A stretch of DNA of 64,000 bases from Falsihalocynthiibacter arcticus (GTDB lineage Bacteria; Pseudomonadota; Alphaproteobacteria; Rhodobacterales; Rhodobacteraceae), in contig NZ_CP014327.1 of NCBI RefSeq assembly GCF_000812665.2, positions 2,137,501 through 2,201,500 on the forward strand, given 5' to 3'. Each line of letters starts with the position of its first letter. The stretch's first letter is position 1. Below, in pieces: positions 51,571-59,983 of the stretch. The notes under the pieces were generated by a model. That model did not search any database and was not told where the DNA came from. It worked only from the letters and a program-made list of their open reading frames with translations. Made by a program: the position numbers and the translations under genes.

Positions 51571-51678
51571 ACTGTCCATATTCATTATCTCTGGCTTGCC
51601 GCATCGAGGGATAGCCTCCTCCAACGCATCAACACCAAAGCTGGCATCCAGCGTATTGGAAAGCCGTCAGGTCAAGAC
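51571..51678 (-). pseudogene. IS3-family transposase (OrfB) fragment
   Basis: Reading the minus strand gives VLT, a TGA, then RLSNTLDASFGVDALEEAIP and RCGKPEIMNMDS. This matches the part of the IS3-family DDE integrase just before the second Asp (usually W-R-L-S-N-T-L-D and PEI-x-N-x-DQGSQFTS). The TGA replaces an expected Trp codon, and the match ends after the MDS. It is a decayed fragment. Confidence 0.7.
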
Positions 51679-51846
51679 CTTACACGCATAATTCACCTCG
51701 CCGTCCTTTGTTCGATCAAACTAAACTGCTAGAGTTTCTGCGAGGAATTAGACTGTCTTTCAACTCTGGGACAGAGTGCATCGAGACCTATTCGGCGGTT
51801 CAGTCTGACATTGTCTTCAACGCGATTTTCAACGACGGGAGTAAGT

Positions 51847-52941
51847 ATGCGCGCTATTTTGATTGTAATCACAATACTTTTCGGTGCGAGCGCTGTTTCT
51901 GCACAATTTGTGCAGACAAGCGCAGGCAAAGTGGAACTCACACCGATGGTGACGGGGCTTGATGAGCCTTGGTCGATCGGGTTTTTGCCGGATGGAGGGT
52001 ATCTCGTCACGGAGCGCGAGGGTAATTTACTCTTTGTGAACGACGGTGCTTCCAAGAACGTCAGAGGGGTGCCGCGGGTCGTTGCATCGGGGCAGGGCGG
52101 TTTACTTGACGTTATGATACCGCGTAATTTCTCTCAAACGCGAGACGTTTTTCTGAGTTATTCCAAGGCAATGTCCGGCGGTGCGGGAACTGCGGTTGCT
52201 GTTGGGCAACTTAGTTTAGACGGGGGAACGCTCTCCAATATTCGTGATCTATTCCAGATGAATCGAGGATCAAATAGTGGCCGTCATTTCGGGAGCCGAA
52301 TAGTTGAGGCCGAAGATGGCACATTATTCGTTATGCTTGGTGAAAGAGGTGATGCGTCAGCTGCCCAAGACCTGACTCTGCATCATGGTTCACTTATTCG
52401 GATTAATAGAGATGGGTCGATACCTCGGGACAATCCGTTTGTCGGGCAGGCGGGAGCGCTCCCCGAGATTTATTCATATGGACATCGAAATATACAAGGC
52501 GGCGCCCTTGATTTGCACGGAACGCTATGGACGGCCGAGCATGGCGCGCAAGGCGGAGACGAAATCAATTCCATTCGGAAAGGCGCGAACTATGGCTGGC
52601 CCGTGATTTCTTTTGGTGTTCATTATTCGGGCGAGAAGATTGGGAAAGGCACTGCACAGGCTGGCATGGAGCAACCCGCGCATTATTGGGATCCGTCAAT
52701 CGCTCCAAGTGGGTTGATGATTTATTCGGGGAAACTATGGCCACAATGGCGGGGCGATTTGTTCGTTGGCAGCTTGAAGTTTGATTACATTTCCCGCCTA
52801 GCAGGAGATAATTTACGCGAAGTAGAGCAGTTGAAAAGCACTGAAACCGAAAGGGTTCGCGATATTGTGGAGGCTCCAGATGGGGCGATCTGGTTCATTT
52901 CTGTCGGCCGCAAGGCGATCTATCGCATGGCGCCTATCTGA
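51847..52941 (+). CDS. PQQ-dependent aldose sugar dehydrogenase-like protein
   Basis: A 364-residue exported beta-propeller enzyme of the soluble glucose/sorbosone dehydrogenase family. A signal peptide (MRAILIVITILFGASAVSA) is followed by the family signatures LDEPWSIGFLPDGGYLVTER, SGRHFGSRIVEAEDGTLFVM and YSYGHRNIQGGALDLHGTLW, then AEHGAQGGDEINSIRKGANY. It would oxidise aldoses in the periplasm with PQQ. The ATG at 51847 has GGGAG five bases upstream and begins the signal peptide. IS3 fragments lie on both sides, so it may have been moved or spared within a scarred zone. No PQQ synthesis genes are nearby. Confidence 0.88.
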   Translation: MRAILIVITILFGASAVSAQFVQTSAGKVELTPMVTGLDEPWSIGFLPDGGYLVTEREGNLLFVNDGASKNVRGVPRVVASGQGGLLDVMIPRNFSQTRDVFLSYSKAMSGGAGTAVAVGQLSLDGGTLSNIRDLFQMNRGSNSGRHFGSRIVEAEDGTLFVMLGERGDASAAQDLTLHHGSLIRINRDGSIPRDNPFVGQAGALPEIYSYGHRNIQGGALDLHGTLWTAEHGAQGGDEINSIRKGANYGWPVISFGVHYSGEKIGKGTAQAGMEQPAHYWDPSIAPSGLMIYSGKLWPQWRGDLFVGSLKFDYISRLAGDNLREVEQLKSTETERVRDIVEAPDGAIWFISVGRKAIYRMAPI

Positions 52942-53238
52942 CGTAACATTGCAGTTTTAGCGGCTTTAGAGCTGTGGTGATGGGTGCGGGCGCGACAAGA
53001 ACTGTGACTTTTAAGGGTGTTGTCATGTCTGGATGGCGCCCTTTTAGCAAGGTGAATTTAACAGATGCTTTGGCTTGGCGGTTTGAGTGCCGTCATGTCT
53101 TCGGCCTTTGAACGCGGCGCTTTATAATCGCTGGCCCTGATGTTTTCCACTGGAACTGATCCCTATCACATTATCGCGCTTTGATTGCGCAAGAGAATAC
53201 CAAAATACTGGCTCATCATAACCACTGAGGAGTGGAAC

Positions 53239-53346
53239 ATGAAACAAACAACAGGAACACGTCAGAGCGCTGGCGAGAATATCGTCAAAGATCTAGTGCA
53301 TGGCTATTTTTTAACCAAGGATACCGTCGCGCCATTTTTCATTTGA
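53239..53346 (+). pseudogene. IS3-family OrfA N-terminal stub
   Basis: An ATG with the strong ribosome-binding site GAGGAG begins MKQTTGTRQSAGENIVKD, which matches the N-terminus of a common IS3-family OrfA. After residue 18 the frame diverges into unrelated sequence and stops at 53346. The breakpoint is near 53293, inside or beside the end of the convergent 131-residue gene. The rest of the insertion sequence is missing. Confidence 0.75.
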
Positions 53347-53699
53347 CCAGAGGCTTGGCCGTAAAAACAAAGCTTATATTCTGTCAAATTGGGGGTGCTT
53401 ACGGTGTGTTCACCCGCCGCAACAATTTTAATTCCACTGTGATCATGGGTCCAAAACAGGCTGACACTTGCGCCAGCCCCCGTTTTACCCGCCGAGGCAT
53501 GCTTGATTTTTTGACCATTGTGAACGTAATGACCGGTTGCCTTGCCCTTGTCGTCAAAAACATCATTCAACGACTGCGTTAGATTGGATTTTAAACTGAT
53601 GTCATTGATGACATTCAACATATAGCTTTCGGCTTGAGGTTGTTTCATGGGCCCTGCTACGGTGCCGTCGCTTTTGGTGATGCTAATTTCGTTTGGCAT
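53304..53699 (-). CDS. Unknown 131-residue protein
   Basis: The frame begins MPNEISITKSDGTVAGPMKQ and ends KNGATVSLVKK. It has a strong ribosome-binding site, GGGGGAAG, before the ATG. There is no signal peptide. The middle and C-terminal parts are rich in beta-forming stretches (SVSLFWTHDHSGIKIVAAGE, LTEYKLCFYGQASG). No family was recognised. Its 3' end touches the IS3 stub, so the original C-terminus may be altered. Confidence 0.55.
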   Translation of the reverse strand: MPNEISITKSDGTVAGPMKQPQAESYMLNVINDISLKSNLTQSLNDVFDDKGKATGHYVHNGQKIKHASAGKTGAGASVSLFWTHDHSGIKIVAAGEHTVSTPNLTEYKLCFYGQASGQMKNGATVSLVKK

Positions 53700-53907
53700 G
53701 TTTCTTCCCCCTTACTGGTTAAGTGATAACGTTGGACGTCAGAGCAGTTTGAGCTTTGGTTCGTTTGTGTGATTAATTATGCTGCTTATTTTTGATGTTG
53801 CATGCGACGTTGTTGGATAGTCTGCTTTTTGATCTTCTTTCTTTCTCCCAGAATGGCTTTGTCGCTCCCGAAGTGTATGACGTCAGCGATTTGACGTCAT
53901 AGAGATT

Positions 53908-54960
53908 CTACTCAGACCGTATCATCATTGGACCAGCAAGGATCAACGCAATCAAGTCTATTTGGCGATTTGTGCCGGTTTTCTGAAACAGGTTTCGAAG
54001 ATGGAATGACATAGTCGTCTGCGTCACACCTAATTCCTTTGCTACATCGGAAGCGCGGTTTCCGCGGGCTAAGGAACCGGCGACTCGCGCTTCGGTTGGT
54101 GTTAGATCGAAAATTTCCATTAGCAATGCTTCCGGAATTGTCCTTTCCTGATCTGGCGTAGAAATGAAAAGCGCGACATGCGGGTAGCCTTTGCCAGCCT
54201 TGCCAGATTGGGGGAGGGCGCAAACGAGGACCAAAATCGCGCTGGCTTCCCCTGATTGCTGTAAATTAATACCAACAACATTTTCTTCTCCGGCTTTTGC
54301 CAACTCCACAGCATTGCCAATAGCGCGCTTTAAGTCTCTGTTTGATATCGGATCAGTCGAGAAAAAGCCGTCTTGGTCGAGTTCAATAATATCTGTGCTG
54401 GTGACTATGCGCTTAGCCGCGCGATTGCTGTGGACGGGTTTCGACGTCTCGTCTAGAAACACCGTTCCGAGCGCGATGAGATTAAGTGCCGCCTCCGCAC
54501 CGGTGCTGGACAGACCAACAAGCGCTTCACGCAAAGTGGTCATTTCGCTCTCATGTTTATTCCTAATACGGTCGACCTGACGCACCCGTGCCGCGATGGT
54601 CGCCAGCATTAGGTCATAATCGACGGGCTTGACCAGATAATCGTCGGCGCCCCGAAGCTTTCCTTTGATCACCTCATAGGGTTCCGACATCGCGGTCAGG
54701 AAGACGAAAGGTACCGCGGACAGTTCGGGCCGCATGTTCCGTATCTCTTGCAGCACACCGTAGCCGTCCAGGCCGGGCATCGTTATATCGCAGAGCAACA
54801 GATCAGGTGTCAAATCCGACAAGAGTTCCACCGCCTCGTCACCCGAGTGCGCAGCGAGGGTGCGATACCCGGCTTCCTGTAATTCCTCGACTATGTCGTC
54901 TAGCAGTGCCTTTTCGTCCTCGATGACGAGGATCAGCGCTCCGTCTGTTGCGCGGTTCAT
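53908..54960 (-). CDS. Response regulator with receiver and LuxR-type output
   Basis: A 350-residue regulator. The receiver domain spans about residues 9-130, with acidic residues in LVIEDEKALL, phospho-acceptor D58 in LLLCDITMPG, and the Lys in DDYLVKPVDY. A linker of about 150 residues resembles a PAS-like module. The C-terminal 65 residues form a LuxR helix-turn-helix: DLTPTEARVAGSLARGNRAS, then DVAKELGVTQTTMSFHLRNL. It is coupled to the upstream kinase gene by an ATGA overlap and is its evident partner. Targets may include the divergent exported-protein genes at 57.4-64 kb. Confidence 0.92.
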   Translation of the reverse strand: MNRATDGALILVIEDEKALLDDIVEELQEAGYRTLAAHSGDEAVELLSDLTPDLLLCDITMPGLDGYGVLQEIRNMRPELSAVPFVFLTAMSEPYEVIKGKLRGADDYLVKPVDYDLMLATIAARVRQVDRIRNKHESEMTTLREALVGLSSTGAEAALNLIALGTVFLDETSKPVHSNRAAKRIVTSTDIIELDQDGFFSTDPISNRDLKRAIGNAVELAKAGEENVVGINLQQSGEASAILVLVCALPQSGKAGKGYPHVALFISTPDQERTIPEALLMEIFDLTPTEARVAGSLARGNRASDVAKELGVTQTTMSFHLRNLFQKTGTNRQIDLIALILAGPMMIRSE

Positions 54961-56729
54961 GTCAGGCCTCCCTTGAAGCGGAGCAGTTTCATGCGAAATG
55001 TCACGCCTACGACGTCCGACTGCAATGTAATATCGCCCCCCTGCATCCGCGCCAGTGCGCGAGCCATGAACAGGCCAATTCCGGTTCCGGTGATTCCGAC
55101 ACTATTCGCTCCGCGATAGTTGCGATCGAAAATATGGGCACGTTCTTTATCAGGAATAGTCTGGCCAGTATTACACACATCGCAATACAGCCACTGCTCA
55201 TCCGCGTGCAAAACTACTGATACAGACGTTCGCGGTGCTGCATATTTGATTCCGTTCGACAGAAGGTTTTCCAAAATCTGTTCGACATGGGCCGGGTCGT
55301 AGAAAGCCGCACTCGATCCGGACGCCTCACACTGGATCTCAATCCTATATGTCGGGTTCGTTTCACGTTGGCGGGCGCAGACAGTCCTGACAATTTCGCT
55401 GAGATCGCATTCTACCCTGCGAGCGCCAATCTGGCCCGCGTCAAGACGCGCAGCATCCAGAGTGCTTTCTACCAGCCGCGTGAGACCGGCAATGGCGCCT
55501 CTGGCGCGGTCCGCTCGTTCGGCAATCTCATCCGGTTTCGCATGTGGGCCCCTCCGGATGAGGCGTTGAAGGGCGGAATCCGCCACTGCCAGAGGTGTCC
55601 GGAACTGATGCGAGATCATGGCGGCAAAGTTCCGGTAAATTTCGCCCGCCGACCGTTCCCGAAGCAAGGCATCGTCCAATTCGCGGGTGCGCTCAGCCAC
55701 CAGCTCTTCCAGACGGTCGCGGTCCTGCGTGTTTTTCTGTTGGACGGCATGTCGATCAGATGCATCATTTATAAACAGGATCGCGCCGAGGATATCTTTT
55801 TCGTTGCGCAGTGGGAAAAAGCGTAAATCCACATAAAGCGGCTCGTTCGCACCCTTGCGAAAAAGCGGCTGAAGCATCTGTCGTGAGGTTTCACCGTGCA
55901 GCGCGCGCTCGATTCCTCGACGTACCACGGTCGTATCAAAAAAGCCGGCGATCCTGTCTAACGGACGGTTGACGGCCTCTTCATCTGTCGTACCCAGTAT
56001 TTTTGTCATTGCGCCATTCCACATGGTGCATCGCGTGGACCGATCCACAGCTAGGATGCCTTCGCCGCTGGAGGAAACAAGAAGTGCCGAAAAATCCCTT
56101 TCGCGCCTCAACATCCGGTTGCGCTGACGCGTTTGTCGTAGCGCCAGAACTAGCGTCACCGCCAGAATTCCGCCGGCGACCATCATGCCGATGAGCGACG
56201 CAATAATCTGGCGCAACTGGTCGCGATAGATCTCCAGCCGCCCACCCTGTTCGTCCCATTCAGCAATCATCGCAGCATTTGCGGCCCGCCCGAAAAGGCG
56301 GGAAAACGGCGCCAGCGATACGCGCAGCGGCCCGCCGTCACCGGGCGTGAACCCTGCGATCAACGACGCAATTGAAGCGAGCGCCTCGGACAGGTGATCC
56401 AGATCGTCGCTAAACCCAATTTTTTCAAGAAACCGGCGCTGTGGCCCAGCATTGAGCAGGGTAAACCGACTGACTAGAATATCGAAGCGCAGTGAAAGAT
56501 CATCCGACGTGGCTTCTCCAAGGTCTGCCAGCGCTGCTGTCTCTGTCAGACGAAGCGCCGCCACTTCGCTTTGATGCAGCACCCAAAGCATGTTCTGCTC
56601 TGCCTCGACGCGCATGGCGTTCTCGATCTCGAACATCCGGATCAATGAAAAGGTCAAAAGTATCGCAAAGGCTACGACCGCTGCGAGCGGTAGGATCAGC
56701 CTGAGTGTGGAATTTTGAAAGTGCTTCAT
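54957..56729 (-). CDS. Membrane-bound sensor histidine kinase with PAS domain
   Basis: A 590-residue kinase. A first membrane helix (ILPLAAVVAFAILLTFSLIR) and a second (IGMMVAGGILAVTLVLALRQ) enclose a periplasmic sensor of about 150 residues. A PAS domain follows (SALLVSSSGEGILAVDRSTR), then the phospho-acceptor His in AAMISHQFRTPLAVADSALQ, and an ATPase domain with N box ILENLLSNGIKYA and G box GITGTGIGLFMARALARM. The ATG at 56729 was chosen because it overlaps the TGA of the upstream gene (ATGA). It passes phosphate to the response regulator downstream. The signal is unknown. Confidence 0.92.
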   Translation of the reverse strand: MKHFQNSTLRLILPLAAVVAFAILLTFSLIRMFEIENAMRVEAEQNMLWVLHQSEVAALRLTETAALADLGEATSDDLSLRFDILVSRFTLLNAGPQRRFLEKIGFSDDLDHLSEALASIASLIAGFTPGDGGPLRVSLAPFSRLFGRAANAAMIAEWDEQGGRLEIYRDQLRQIIASLIGMMVAGGILAVTLVLALRQTRQRNRMLRRERDFSALLVSSSGEGILAVDRSTRCTMWNGAMTKILGTTDEEAVNRPLDRIAGFFDTTVVRRGIERALHGETSRQMLQPLFRKGANEPLYVDLRFFPLRNEKDILGAILFINDASDRHAVQQKNTQDRDRLEELVAERTRELDDALLRERSAGEIYRNFAAMISHQFRTPLAVADSALQRLIRRGPHAKPDEIAERADRARGAIAGLTRLVESTLDAARLDAGQIGARRVECDLSEIVRTVCARQRETNPTYRIEIQCEASGSSAAFYDPAHVEQILENLLSNGIKYAAPRTSVSVVLHADEQWLYCDVCNTGQTIPDKERAHIFDRNYRGANSVGITGTGIGLFMARALARMQGGDITLQSDVVGVTFRMKLLRFKGGLT

Positions 56730-57202
56730 TGCACGTTGAGCTGATAAAGCTGCCATACCCAGCGGTAGTCATAGCGGATATCCTGCAAGGCGGGGTGATT
56801 ATCGCGCGGGTATACAATCCAGAAAGGCCCCTTATCTGCGCGGTTCAGTGCTTGGCCGTCCATGTGCGTGGCGACGATCACGTCATAATCATAGAAATCT
56901 ATCATCGGGATTTCCACAGCGTAGTCGTTCAGCGCGATAGCGGTGACACTATCGCCCGTTGCGCCGAGGTGGTCGAGCAAGTCGCGCATCAAAAAACCAG
57001 TGAAGCTGTGTGTGCCATCGGTGACAACGGTTGAGGTCTCGATTGTGGTTACCGGAAGGGCCTCCAGCATTGCGCGGTCCAAGGCAGCGGGCGCGTCGAG
57101 GGTTTGCCCGGTTACTTGCAACAAAATGTCGGGGTTATCCGCGATCACCGCTTTTCCCGCCAACATCAGTCCGCACGCTAAAGCAGTTGCTTTGATGAAC
57201 AT
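56726..57202 (-). CDS. Periplasmic molybdopterin-fold domain protein
   Basis: A 158-residue exported protein. A signal peptide (MFIKATALACGLMLAGKAVI) precedes a domain with TLDAPAALDRAMLEALPVTT, HSFTGFLMRDLLDHLGATGD and ALNDYAVEIPM, ending in GPFWIVYPRDNHP. This matches the small proteins related to the oxidoreductase molybdopterin-binding fold that probably lack the cofactor Cys; none is seen in the mature part. Such proteins are common partners of sensor kinases. GGAG before 57202 supports the start. It is coupled to the kinase by an ATGA overlap and may act as its sensor accessory. Confidence 0.82.
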   Translation of the reverse strand: MFIKATALACGLMLAGKAVIADNPDILLQVTGQTLDAPAALDRAMLEALPVTTIETSTVVTDGTHSFTGFLMRDLLDHLGATGDSVTAIALNDYAVEIPMIDFYDYDVIVATHMDGQALNRADKGPFWIVYPRDNHPALQDIRYDYRWVWQLYQLNVQ

Positions 57203-57384
57203 TGCGCCATTCTCCCTTTGTGCTGTCGGCAGATCAACAGTCATCGTGTGCCGATGCAAACACTTTAGGCCAGAATTTATTTCGCGTCCCCCTCTGAACG
57301 AAGGGGGCGCTATCTGGAAAAGTTGTGCAGAATTAAAGTCAAAACGCACCCTGCGAGAGCGCAAAACATCATCGGAGTAAAACT

Positions 57385-57753
57385 ATGCTAAACTTTTCTC
57401 GACACTCCGTGATTCTTGGTGTCGTCGGGCTTGTTCTTCTTTCGAGTTGCGGAACGCCAGAATACCGAACCGAAAAAAGTCATTGTGAAGCGGAGTGGAT
57501 GCTTAAAATGCCACCGGTTTATCGGCAAGAGATCGTCACCAAATACCGCACCGAAGAACGACCTACGGGCGAAATGATCTGCGAGACGACGGGGGCAACG
57601 ACCAATTGTAAGCCCGTAAAGGAAACTGTGTCGGTTCCCTACACGGCGTTAGAAACCGTCGACATCAAGAAAGCGCAACGCGACCCGCAGATCGCGTCCT
57701 GCACCGCACGAGCGTGCGTCGCGCGATACGGTAACAGCGCCTGTGAAACGTGA
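57385..57753 (+). CDS. Small Cys-containing lipoprotein
   Basis: A 122-residue protein with a lipoprotein signal peptide ending in LLSSC at residue 22. The mature part is polar and contains six cysteines, with a repeated tyrosine-rich pattern (PPVYRQEIVTKYRTEERPTG). No family was recognised. GGAG precedes the ATG. It is divergent from the sensor operon, so a shared control region lies at 57203-57384. It heads a run of exported-protein genes. Confidence 0.7.
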   Translation: MLNFSRHSVILGVVGLVLLSSCGTPEYRTEKSHCEAEWMLKMPPVYRQEIVTKYRTEERPTGEMICETTGATTNCKPVKETVSVPYTALETVDIKKAQRDPQIASCTARACVARYGNSACET

Positions 57754-57810
57754 TGCTTCGCGGCAATCATCTTTCTCAACGGGCAACGGCATTTCATATA
57801 GGAGAGAAGA

Positions 57811-58766
57811 ATGTGGGATTTTAGCATTGGCGGTGCGTTGGGAATGATGGTGCGCACGATGCCATTTATCCTGTTGCGTATGGTCGTCTATTTCGGGATT
57901 TCGCTGGGATATATTCTGGTCACGGGCATCGGGGCTGGTGTCGGTTATGGTGTAGGCGGGTTTGGCGACGACGAATTTCGCGCTGGAGCCACCATGTGGG
58001 GCGGTTTTGCGGGCTTTGGTATTTTTGGCGCAGTCATGTATTGGGTCCGCGAATACATCCTTTATATCGTCAAGGCTGGGCATATTGCCGTGCTCATTGA
58101 GTTGATTGATGGCAAGCCGATGCCGCAGGGCCGCAGTCAAATCAACTATGCAACAGCGGTGGTCAAAGAGCGGTTTCCGCAGGCCAGTGTGTTGTTCGCG
58201 GTCGACCAGCTGATCAAAGGCGTTGTGCGCGCAATTTCCGGACTGGTGCGCGGCATCCTGACGATTCTGCCGATCCCCGGTGCGCAACAGTTGGGGGGAT
58301 CATATCTGCCTTTTTGCGCGTGGCCGTTGGGTTTGTTGACGAAGTGATCCTTGCCTACGCCATCCGCACGAATTCTACAAATGCATGGGGGTCCGCGAAA
58401 GTGGCGCTTGTGCTCTATGCGCAAAACTACAAACCTATGCTTAAGAATGCCGCATGGCTGGCAATTATCGTCTATGGCCTCAGCTTTGTGGTGTTCATCC
58501 TTATGCTCGCGCCGGCGGCGCTGGTGGTTTACCTCATGCCCGGCGCATGGGCGGCAGGCAGCGTGGTGTTTGCCCTGTTGTTCGCGTGGAGCGTTAAGGC
58601 AGCACTGCTCGAACCTTTTGCCATCACCTGTATGATGCAGGTCTATTTCCAGACAATCGAGGGCCAGCAACCGAACCCGGAATGGGAAGCCAAGCTGGAG
58701 CAGATGTCGGGCAAATTCCGTAAGCTAAAGGATCGCGCATTTGGCGCAGATGCGGCGTCAACATGA
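57811..58766 (+). pseudogene. Multi-pass membrane protein, frame broken at a G-run
   Basis: One frame starts MWDFSIGGALGMMVRTMPFI and is cut after PIPGAQQLGG; the other frame continues IISAFLRVAVGFVDEVILAY to the end. One extra G in the run 58293-58298 joins them into a protein of 318 residues with about five membrane helices, including ILLRMVVYFGISLGYILVTG and AAWLAIIVYGLSFVVFILML. A conserved-looking FVDEVILAYAIRTN lies just past the joint. No family was recognised. It has the strong ribosome-binding site AGGAGA. It belongs to the exported cluster beside the sensor operon. Confidence 0.7.
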
Positions 58767-58814
58767 GAAACATGACAGGGTTTGACTGCTACAGAACGGT
58801 AATGGAGGCTTTGA

Positions 58815-59915
58815 ATGATTGATTTCACACGGATATCACTGACGCTCGCGTTTGCTGCGATGTCACCACAGTTAGCCTTGGCGAACATCGTTTGTGCGGG
58901 CACATATGAATTCTTCAGCGGCAAAAACACGGTTCAGGCCATTCCGGGGGAGGCACCGGAAAACGGTGCGCGGGCGGCGGAATTGTATAACAGTCGGGCG
59001 GGCTGGGTTGGCCAACTCATTCCCAAGCCCCAGAGCGAAGGACTGCATGAGGTCGAGGTAAGCCAGTGCGGCCGTCAATTCGTTTTAACGCAGGGATCGA
59101 AAACCATGCTGTTCCTCCAGTCGATCATGGATGAAACTCTATACGTTGCGCAGGATATCGGCACGGCGGAGGTTGATCTGACTCTGCGCGTGGTCGATCA
59201 CAAGATAATGGTTGGTACAATAGCAGGGAAATCCCATGGTTTTGAAATCAATTATCCAGTGGCGATGGATCCGCGCGATGTCTCGATGCCCGCCATGCGG
59301 GGGTGTGCCGAAGCCACGGTCCAAGAAGAGCAGGTTGATGAGGACCGCTTGATCATCGACCCCGCGCTGCGGCTCGAAGCGATTAACATCGTCGCCGACC
59401 AATTGGGTGTGCCACGCGACAGGGCCGAAACATACATTTACGCACAAAGGACTGTCGCGAAGACCGAAAGCAGGAACGACGAGCCAATTATCCTGTCCCC
59501 CGGCGAAGGTGATTGCCCCTTGGTGTTCGCAGGCATCCGCGATTGCGTCAGGTATCCATCCGACACGACGACAATTGTCGAAACCAACGTGCTGCTAGAC
59601 GAAGGTGGCAGGTTGTTGCCTGTCACAACGGACGGATCAGCCACGAACCGGATCAGGGTCGATGATCCCGGTCTTGCAGATATTTGTGCGCCCGAAGAAT
59701 CCTTACCGCCGGCCTCGCAACGCCTCCGTATGACGTTTTTCGCAATTGACGAAGACGGCATCAACGATGTGCAGGCGAGTTTGGTGGATGCGGATACAGA
59801 TATTGCAACAGACGCGCATTACGCCAACGGCTACAATGCAGGGCGTCAGCAACGCGTTCAAGGGGCAGATGAGGCTTATCAAGGTGTAGGTGCGCCAGTT
59901 ACGGGAATGCATTAA
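58815..59915 (+). CDS. Secreted protein of unknown function
   Basis: A 366-residue protein with a signal peptide (MIDFTRISLTLAFAAMSPQL, then ALA). The mature part contains about eight cysteines and a middle region with a helical stretch DPALRLEAINIVADQLGVPR. The C-terminus is acidic with DIATDAHYANGYNAGRQQRV. No family was recognised. GGAGG precedes the ATG. It lies 48 bases after the membrane protein and 68 before the VWA gene, so it is probably co-transcribed with both. Confidence 0.75.
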   Translation: MIDFTRISLTLAFAAMSPQLALANIVCAGTYEFFSGKNTVQAIPGEAPENGARAAELYNSRAGWVGQLIPKPQSEGLHEVEVSQCGRQFVLTQGSKTMLFLQSIMDETLYVAQDIGTAEVDLTLRVVDHKIMVGTIAGKSHGFEINYPVAMDPRDVSMPAMRGCAEATVQEEQVDEDRLIIDPALRLEAINIVADQLGVPRDRAETYIYAQRTVAKTESRNDEPIILSPGEGDCPLVFAGIRDCVRYPSDTTTIVETNVLLDEGGRLLPVTTDGSATNRIRVDDPGLADICAPEESLPPASQRLRMTFFAIDEDGINDVQASLVDADTDIATDAHYANGYNAGRQQRVQGADEAYQGVGAPVTGMH

Positions 59916-59983
59916 ACACGTGGCTTTCGACTGAAACAGCGGTGGCCACGAATAGATGAACACGTTCAGCAAGGAATGAACCC

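Noticed and set aside
53232-53582. A 116-codon plus-strand frame over the IS3 stub
   Set aside because: It is in another frame from the IS3 stub and antisense to the 131-residue gene, and its composition looks like a shadow.
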